Of a stretch of DNA of 11,041 nt, positions 6,063 to 11,041 are shown piece after piece (positions within the stretch are counted from its first letter, which is position 1; every line of letters starts with the position of its first letter). The DNA comes from an uncultured beta proteobacterium (lineage in GTDB: Bacteria > Pseudomonadota > Gammaproteobacteria > Burkholderiales > SG8-39). The notes beneath the pieces are model-generated. The model ran no database searches. It saw only the letters and a program-made list of their open reading frames with translations, and was not told where the DNA came from. The position numbers and the translations under genes were made by a program. The stretch is taken from contig CAIPUP010000105.1 of assembly GCA_903868285.1 (NCBI GenBank), positions 1-11,041 of the forward strand. The letters are read 5' to 3'.

Positions 6063-8440
6063 GCAGTCATCTGCGCCGCCAGTATCTGCCGCAGCAGTGC
6101 TGGCGGTGTGATCGGCGCGGCCGTGATGCACACCCCGAACGGTTGCAGGGCGTTCTCCACCGCCGAGGCAATGGCCGGCGCCACCGGCACCGTGCCACCC
6201 TCGCCCACCCCCTTCACCCCCAGCGGGTTGTAGGGCGACGGGCTCTCGCGGAACAGAATTTCGATGTTCGGCATCTCGCCCGCCCCCGGCAGCAGATAGT
6301 CGGCCAGGGTGGTGGTGAGCGGCTGGGCCTGGTCATCAAAGGCCATGAATTCGAACAGCGCGTTGCCGATGCCATGCACGATGCCGCCATGCAGCTGTCC
6401 CTCGACCAGGGTCGGATTGACCAGCTTGCCGCTGTCCTGCAAAGCAACATAGCGCAGGATTTTCACCCCGCCCGTGCCGGGGTCGACCTCGACCTCGCAG
6501 GCATGAAAACCATTGGCATAGGGCATCTGATCGGTGCGCCAGTTGATCGAGGCCTCCAGGCCCACATCCATGCCCTCGGGCAGAGCGTAGCCGGCCACGC
6601 CGCGCAAGCGCTTGGCAATATCCGACAGCGTCACGCCGCGATCAGTACCGGTCACCCGCACCCGGCCCTCGGCCAGCTCCAGATCGGCCTCGGCCGCCTC
6701 GAGCATGGCCGCCGCCATCTTGATGGCCTTGTTGCGCACCTCGAGCGCAGCAAAATGCACCGAAGAACCGGCCGTCACCATTTGCCGGCTGGCTGCGCCA
6801 CCGATGCCCAACGACACCGCGGCCGTGTCACCGGCAATGACCTGAATTTGATCGATCGCCACGCCGAGCTGCTCGGCACACACCTGGGCCAGCGCGGTCT
6901 TGATGCCCTGGCCCATGGCCAGCGCGCCGGTCGAAACCGTAATCTGGCCGGAGGGCGTGATGCGTACCGTGCCGGACTCGAATGGCCCGCGACCGGTGCC
7001 CTTGACCCCATGCGCCATGCCCAGACCGATATAGCGTCCCTCGGCCAGTGCAGCAGCCTGACGCGCCGGGAAGCCGGCGTAATCAATCGCGGTGAGCACA
7101 TCGACCTGACAGGCCGGATAGTCGCCACTGTCGAGCACAATGCCCACACCGGCGCGGTTCTTGAGCGGCTTCTCGTACGGCATCTTGTGTGCCGGTACCA
7201 AATTACGCCGGCGTACTTCGGCCCGGTCGAGCCCGAGCTCGGCTGCGATGCGATCCATGATGCGCTCGCTGACAAAGGCCGCTTCCGGGTAACCGGCACC
7301 GCGTACCGGGATCACCGGCACCTTGTTGGTCTGGGCCACGATCACTTGCATCTCATAGGCCGGAATCAGATAAGGCCCGGTGACCGAGGTGGCGCAGTTG
7401 TAGGGACAGTTGACACCCTGCGGCGTATAGGCACCCTGGTCGTGCACCAGCGTGCCGCGTATCGCCAGCACATGACCCTCTTTGTCAGTGGCCACCTCGA
7501 GCTCGAAATACTGGTCACGCTCCTGAATGCCAGCCAGAAAATGTTCCTGCCGGTCCTCCACCCACTTCACCGGCCGGCGGCACAGTCGCGCTGCCGCAGC
7601 CACTGCAATCTCCTCCGGATAGACCAGAAACTTCGAGCCAAAGCCACCGCCGACATCCGGCGCAATCACCCGTACCTGCGATTCCGGCAGACCCAGCATG
7701 TCCGACAGCATGTAGTACAGCTCATGTGACATCTGGGTCGAGGACCACATGTTGAGGCGCTGCTCGGTGTCATCCCAGCGTGCCATCGCGCCACGACCTT
7801 CCATCGGATGCGCCGCACCGCGATGCTGGCTCAGGCTGAGGCTGAAGCGATGCGGCGCACTGGCGAGAGCCGTGTCGCAATCGCCATAGCCGACGCGAAA
7901 ACGCGTCAGCGCGTTCTCGGCGGTTTCACTGCGCACCTTGGGCGCACCCGGTTTGAGGCCATCGCGGCAATCGGCAATCGCCGGCAATGGATCCCAGTCG
8001 ACCTCGATCAGGGCCAGCGCGTCCTCGGCCAGATGGCGCGAATGTGCCAGCACCAGGGCCACCGCCTCGCCGGCAAAGCACACTTCCTGCGGGCACAGCA
8101 CCCAGGGCGTGCAGGCGTTATCGAACTGCGTGGTGGGAAAGCCCAGCGGCATGCGCAAACGACTCAGCGCCGGCAGTATGGTTTTTGCCGTGTAAACCGC
8201 CACAACCCCGGGCAGGGCAAGCGCCGCCGCAGTGTCGATATGACTGAAACGGGCATGCGCATGCGGACTGCGCAAGAACGCGGCATACAGCACACCCTCC
8301 AGCGACAGGTCATCCAGATAACGTCCGGCACCACGCAACAGCGCCGGGTCCTCGATGCGCCGGGCGCGTGTGCCGACAATGCGCGCGGCGTTGTCCGACT
8401 TGCGCTCCCATTGCGCCGCCGGCTGCAGTGGCGCATTCAT
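6050..8440 (-). CDS. Molybdopterin-binding large subunit, xanthine dehydrogenase / CoxL family
   Basis: Catalytic subunit of a molybdenum hydroxylase, 796 aa, the usual length for CoxL/XdhA-type subunits (about 780-810). These enzymes hydroxylate aromatic or N-heteroaromatic carbons or oxidise aldehydes with water as oxygen donor. The N-terminal part has the family opening RRIEDPALLRGAGRYLDDL and LRSPHAHARF. PDVGGGFGSK lies in the Mo-cofactor domain. KGVGEGG near the C-terminus holds Glu747, the universal catalytic glutamate. The active-site loop is VRGAGYPEA (R380-A387), not the AYRCSFR signature of true CO dehydrogenase (form I), so CO oxidation is unlikely. The start is the ATG at 8440, overlapping the stop of the [2Fe-2S] gene by 4 bp (ATGA); the longer frame to 8668 merely shadows that gene. 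No cytochrome c domain is fused, unlike NicB-type subunits. No FAD subunit gene is adjacent. Confidence 0.93.
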   Translation of the reverse strand: MNAPLQPAAQWERKSDNAARIVGTRARRIEDPALLRGAGRYLDDLSLEGVLYAAFLRSPHAHARFSHIDTAAALALPGVVAVYTAKTILPALSRLRMPLGFPTTQFDNACTPWVLCPQEVCFAGEAVALVLAHSRHLAEDALALIEVDWDPLPAIADCRDGLKPGAPKVRSETAENALTRFRVGYGDCDTALASAPHRFSLSLSQHRGAAHPMEGRGAMARWDDTEQRLNMWSSTQMSHELYYMLSDMLGLPESQVRVIAPDVGGGFGSKFLVYPEEIAVAAAARLCRRPVKWVEDRQEHFLAGIQERDQYFELEVATDKEGHVLAIRGTLVHDQGAYTPQGVNCPYNCATSVTGPYLIPAYEMQVIVAQTNKVPVIPVRGAGYPEAAFVSERIMDRIAAELGLDRAEVRRRNLVPAHKMPYEKPLKNRAGVGIVLDSGDYPACQVDVLTAIDYAGFPARQAAALAEGRYIGLGMAHGVKGTGRGPFESGTVRITPSGQITVSTGALAMGQGIKTALAQVCAEQLGVAIDQIQVIAGDTAAVSLGIGGAASRQMVTAGSSVHFAALEVRNKAIKMAAAMLEAAEADLELAEGRVRVTGTDRGVTLSDIAKRLRGVAGYALPEGMDVGLEASINWRTDQMPYANGFHACEVEVDPGTGGVKILRYVALQDSGKLVNPTLVEGQLHGGIVHGIGNALFEFMAFDDQAQPLTTTLADYLLPGAGEMPNIEILFRESPSPYNPLGVKGVGEGGTVPVAPAIASAVENALQPFGVCITAAPITPPALLRQILAAQMTAQPA

Positions 8441-8955
8441 GCCGACACCGCCATTCCGGCCTGGCGCGGCGTCTCGCCACGCATCCGCCGCGCTGCTTCC
8501 AGCGCCGCCGCGACGATGTTCTGGTACCCAGTGCATCGACACAGATGGCCGGACAGCACATCCCGCACTTGCGCTTCGCTCGGCGCGGCATTGCTGCGCA
8601 ACAGCTCGGTCAGGCTCATCAGCACGCCCGGGGTGCAAAAGCCGCACTGCAGTCCATGCAAATCCCAAAACGATTGCTGCAGCACCGACAGTTCCTCGGC
8701 ACTGGTCGCCAGACCTTCAACGGTTTCGATGGTGCAACCTTCAGCCTGGGTAGCCAACATCAAGCAGGCCCGTGCACTGCGACCATCCACCAGCACAGTG
8801 CAGGCACCGCACACGCCATGCTCGCAACCGACATGCGTGCCGGTGCAGCCCAGGCTGTGGCGCAGGCAATCCGCCAGATTTAACCGCGGCTCAACCTGCA
8901 CCGACCGCAACTGACCATTGACCGTGAATTGAACACTGCGTGTTGCCGCGCTCAT
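8437..8955 (-). CDS. [2Fe-2S] small subunit of a molybdenum hydroxylase (CoxS/XdhC-like iron-sulfur subunit)
   Basis: A 172-aa iron-sulfur subunit that passes electrons from the molybdenum site. The N-terminal plant-type ferredoxin cluster uses Cys44, Cys49, Cys52 (CEHGVCGAC) and Cys64. The C-terminal four-helix cluster uses Cys104 and Cys107 (CGFCTPG) with Cys139 and Cys141 (CRCTGY). All eight cysteines are present. The start is the ATG at 8955, preceded by GGAGGAG at 5 nt, rather than the ATG at 8976. It overlaps the large-subunit gene by 4 bp, so their translation is probably coupled and they form one enzyme. Alternatives such as isoquinoline or nicotinate dehydrogenase small subunits share this layout; the substrate is not readable. 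Confidence 0.95.
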   Translation of the reverse strand: MSAATRSVQFTVNGQLRSVQVEPRLNLADCLRHSLGCTGTHVGCEHGVCGACTVLVDGRSARACLMLATQAEGCTIETVEGLATSAEELSVLQQSFWDLHGLQCGFCTPGVLMSLTELLRSNAAPSEAQVRDVLSGHLCRCTGYQNIVAAALEAARRMRGETPRQAGMAVSA

Positions 8956-8960
8956 GCTTG

Positions 8961-8967
8961 CTCCTCC
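8961..8967 (-). promoter_or_regulatory. Strong ribosome binding site of the [2Fe-2S] subunit gene
   Basis: GGAGGAG on the minus strand, 5 nt before the ATG at 8955. It selects this start over the in-frame ATG at 8976. Confidence 0.8.
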
Positions 8968-9011
8968 CCACCACAACGAAAGCCACTAACCCGATGATCA
9001 GACCTTGACGG

Positions 9012-10004
9012 TCAAACCTTGGACAGATCCAGCGACGCCGGATGGAACAACTCCTCGGGCAAGACGCGCCGCGCCGAGATGCCCTGCTCATGGTGATAGC
9101 GGGTGAAGGCATCCAGCACATGACGGTTGGCCTCCAGGCCATAGCTCCAGTAATCCTGACCCATCAGCGCCTGCGCCTTGTGAAACTCCTGCACGCCCCA
9201 GGGCAGACTGTTGAACAGGTGACCGATCTGACCCAGCTCATACCAGGCCATCTCCTTGGCGCGGATAAAGGCCTTGAACACATTCACCGGCAGCCAGGGA
9301 TGCTTCTCCACCAGTGATTTGCGAATGCCGATGACATGCATGATGGGAAAAATACGGGTGCGGCCGAAATACTCTTCCTCGGCCGCCCGGTAGTCGGGGA
9401 ACATGCGCGCAACATTGGGCGCGCCACGGGTAAAGCAGGATGGCGCACGTGCACCGATCATGCCGTCGAGCTCACCGGACTCAAGCATCTGCGACACCGA
9501 GCGATCGTTCGGGATGCGCTGCAAATCAATCTCCGGCGGCAGGCGCAGCGGGGCGCGCTCCTCGCGGCCGGGCTCTTCCTGACCACCCTGGCGCCAGTGC
9601 ACATCGGAGGCCTTGACGCCGTACTCGTCGTTGAGAATGCCGCGAATCCAGACGTTAGCGGTGATCTGGTATTCCGGCAGACCGATAGTCTTGCCTTTCA
9701 GATCGGCCGGGGTCTTGATGCCGCGATCGGTGCGGATGTAGATGCCGGAATGGCGGAACAGGCGCGACACAAAAGCCGGAATCGCGACATAGTCGTTCTC
9801 ACCCTTGGCCAGGGTGTTGGTATAGGACGACAACGACAGTTCCGAGACATCGAACTCCTGAAACTTGAAGGCGCGATGAAACGCTTCTTCGGGTTCGAGT
9901 GCGGTGGCAGCGACCTCGCAGCCCTCGATCTGCACCCGGCCATCGAACAAAGCCCGGCAGCGATCGTAATCACAGCAAGCCAGACTGATATTGAGTTTTC
10001 CCAC
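9012..10004 (-). CDS. 4,5-dihydroxyphthalate decarboxylase-like protein (periplasmic-binding-protein fold)
   Basis: A 330-aa protein resembling 4,5-dihydroxyphthalate decarboxylase (Pht5-type), an enzyme family built on the periplasmic substrate-binding-protein fold. Family-typical stretches are CDYDRCRALFDGRVQIEG (11-28), DVSELSLSSY (52-61), KTIGLPEYQITANVWIRGIL (105-124) and HWRQGG followed by EEPGR (136-147). It lacks a signal peptide, so it should act in the cytoplasm as an enzyme, not as a transporter receptor. The start is GTG at 10004 with GGAG 7 nt upstream. It sits 26 nt after a Bug receptor gene and 56 nt before the [2Fe-2S] gene, so all four leftward genes probably form one operon. 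A decarboxylation of an ortho-dihydroxylated or hydroxylated aromatic acid is inferred. Such proteins are often annotated simply as ABC transporter substrate-binding proteins. Confidence 0.78.
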   Translation of the reverse strand: MGKLNISLACCDYDRCRALFDGRVQIEGCEVAATALEPEEAFHRAFKFQEFDVSELSLSSYTNTLAKGENDYVAIPAFVSRLFRHSGIYIRTDRGIKTPADLKGKTIGLPEYQITANVWIRGILNDEYGVKASDVHWRQGGQEEPGREERAPLRLPPEIDLQRIPNDRSVSQMLESGELDGMIGARAPSCFTRGAPNVARMFPDYRAAEEEYFGRTRIFPIMHVIGIRKSLVEKHPWLPVNVFKAFIRAKEMAWYELGQIGHLFNSLPWGVQEFHKAQALMGQDYWSYGLEANRHVLDAFTRYHHEQGISARRVLPEELFHPASLDLSKV

Positions 10005-10011
10005 GATGAGA

Positions 10012-10015
10012 CTCC
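10012..10015 (-). promoter_or_regulatory. Ribosome binding site supporting a GTG start
   Basis: GGAG on the minus strand, 7 nt before the GTG at 10004. No ATG lies closer in frame with the conserved N-terminus. Confidence 0.6.
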
Positions 10016-10030
10016 AGAGAGGAAACGGAT

Positions 10031-11041
10031 TTATTCCGGCTTGATGCCGGCGATATCGATAGCGCGACGGAACGCCTCGATGTCATTACGCAGCAGGCTG
10101 GTCATTTCTGCCGGTGAGGACGGCGTGATATCCAGTCCGGCGCCATTCAGGCGTGTTTTGACTTCCGGCATGGCCAGCACGCGCCGGATATCGGCCTCGA
10201 TCTTGGCCTGCACCTCGCGCGGCGTGGCGGCCGGCAGCATGAAACCGTAGTAGTTCTCCACGGCAAAGTTCTTCAGCTCGGGCACACCGGACTCGCGAAA
10301 GGTCGGGTACTCGGGCACCGAAGCGGAGCGGTCCTTCGAGGTCAGTCCGACGATGCGCAGCTTGTCCTGCTTGGCAAACGGCAATACCGCAGCCAGCGAG
10401 GCCACCACCACATCCACCTGGCCACCCACCGCATCGGTCACCGCCGGCGAACAACCACGATGCGGAATATGTACGGCAAAGGTCTTGGTGGCGTGCTTGT
10501 ACAGCTCCATGGCGAAATGGTGCGCGGTGGCCACGCCGCAAGTGGCGTAGTCGATCTTGCCCGGGCTGGAGCGCAGCAGGGCGGTGAAATCCTTCATGGT
10601 TTTCACCTGCATGCGTGGGTTCACCGCCAGCACCATTGGCGTGGAGGTGGCCAGACCGAGTGCCGAGAAATCTTTCACCAGATCAAACGGCAGCTTCTGA
10701 TACAGCGCCTGATTGATGGCATGGGTGTTGGAGGCCATCAGCAGGGTGTAGCCGTCAGCAGCCGAGCGGTACACCGCCTCGACACCGATGTTGCCGCCAG
10801 CACCGATGCGGTTCTCCACCACCACCTGGCCATTCCACAGTCGCGCCAGCTGGTCCGACACCACCCGTGCGGTGATATCTGCAGCACCACCGGTGGTGAA
10901 GGTGACCATGACCTTGACCGGCTTGGCCGGAAAGGTCTGTGCCTGCAGGTTCAGGCTCAGGGCGCTCAGCCCCAGGGCACTCACCAGAGCAATCAAGCCT
11001 GCGCCGAACTGTGCACGCAAGGTCGCTTTGCGACGTGAGAA
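10031..11041 (-). CDS. Bug/TctC-type periplasmic solute-binding receptor (second copy, start beyond the right edge)
   Basis: A second TTT-family receptor, with stop at 10031-10033. The frame stays open to the window edge: the seven codons before the TTG at 11020 read FSRRKAT, so the basic n-region and true start probably lie outside. A hydrophobic signal segment (GLIALVSALGLSALSL) ends near LQAQ, the likely cleavage site. Hallmarks are KPVKVMVTFTTGGAADITAR, VVENRIGAGGNIG and DGYTLLMA. The ligand-binding part has two cysteines, in DYATCG and HRGCSP, at positions where the first copy has Ser; a Cys pair here occurs in a subgroup of Bug proteins and may form a disulfide. The gene leads the operon into the decarboxylase-like gene (26 nt gap). 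It is clearly diverged from the first copy, so the two may bind different compounds. Confidence 0.92.
   Translation of the reverse strand, partial: FSRRKATLRAQFGAGLIALVSALGLSALSLNLQAQTFPAKPVKVMVTFTTGGAADITARVVSDQLARLWNGQVVVENRIGAGGNIGVEAVYRSAADGYTLLMASNTHAINQALYQKLPFDLVKDFSALGLATSTPMVLAVNPRMQVKTMKDFTALLRSSPGKIDYATCGVATAHHFAMELYKHATKTFAVHIPHRGCSPAVTDAVGGQVDVVVASLAAVLPFAKQDKLRIVGLTSKDRSASVPEYPTFRESGVPELKNFAVENYYGFMLPAATPREVQAKIEADIRRVLAMPEVKTRLNGAGLDITPSSPAEMTSLLRNDIEAFRRAIDIAGIKPE

Noticed and set aside
6076..6106. Hairpin ccgccag...ctggcgg just after the hydrolase stop as a terminator
   Set aside because: The stem is 7 bp with a 17-nt loop and no T tract, and it lies within the convergent coding sequence.
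6143..7729. Long plus-strand open frame (528 codons) opposite the molybdoenzyme gene
   Set aside because: Antisense shadow of a strongly conserved CoxL-family gene; no recognisable domain and no ribosome binding site of note.
8441..8668. N-terminal extension of the molybdoenzyme large subunit
   Set aside because: These 76 codons lie entirely inside the [2Fe-2S] gene in another frame; the ATGA overlap at 8440 gives the conserved start.

Overview
The window looks like part of a chromosome from a high-GC betaproteobacterium, most likely Burkholderiales (Alcaligenaceae-like). This is inferred from Burkholderiales-type UvrD sequence, GC-rich codon use and two Bug-type solute receptors, a family hugely expanded in Bordetella, Achromobacter and relatives. 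No tRNA, rRNA, CRISPR array or insertion sequence was seen.

Region by region: (1) Positions 1-2333, minus strand, hold the N-terminal 777 codons of a UvrD-type DNA helicase, running off the left edge. Its frame is open throughout and carries an in-frame 359-residue intein (489-1565), inserted inside helicase motif III between Gln256 and Ser616. The intein has all the canonical splicing residues. Its central insert resembles a GIY-YIG nuclease rather than the usual LAGLIDADG endonuclease. (2) Positions 2398-3752, minus strand, hold a dienelactone-hydrolase-family gene with a His-rich tandem-repeat N-terminus, and upstream of it a single-domain cupin; the pair is 5 nt apart. (3) Positions 3753-3983 are a divergent control region. 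(4) Positions 3984-6062, plus strand, hold a Bug/TctC-type periplasmic receptor followed by an alpha/beta hydrolase. (5) Positions 6050-11041, minus strand, hold a four-gene operon read right to left: a second Bug receptor (start off the right edge), a 4,5-dihydroxyphthalate-decarboxylase-like protein, a [2Fe-2S] subunit and a molybdopterin large subunit of the xanthine dehydrogenase/CO dehydrogenase family. This operon meets the hydrolase tail to tail with a 13-bp overlap.

Working together (inference): regions 2-5 look like an accessory catabolic locus for an aromatic or N-heteroaromatic acid. Bug receptors would bind the substrate in the periplasm, the Mo/Fe-S enzyme would hydroxylate the ring, the Pht5-like protein would decarboxylate, the cupin could cleave or modify the ring, and the two hydrolases could open lactone, ester or amide intermediates. 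The substrate cannot be read from the sequence. No regulator, membrane TctA/TctB component or FAD subunit is present in the window.

The clearest unusual element is the UvrD intein with its nuclease-like insert; the catabolic locus is the second point of interest.
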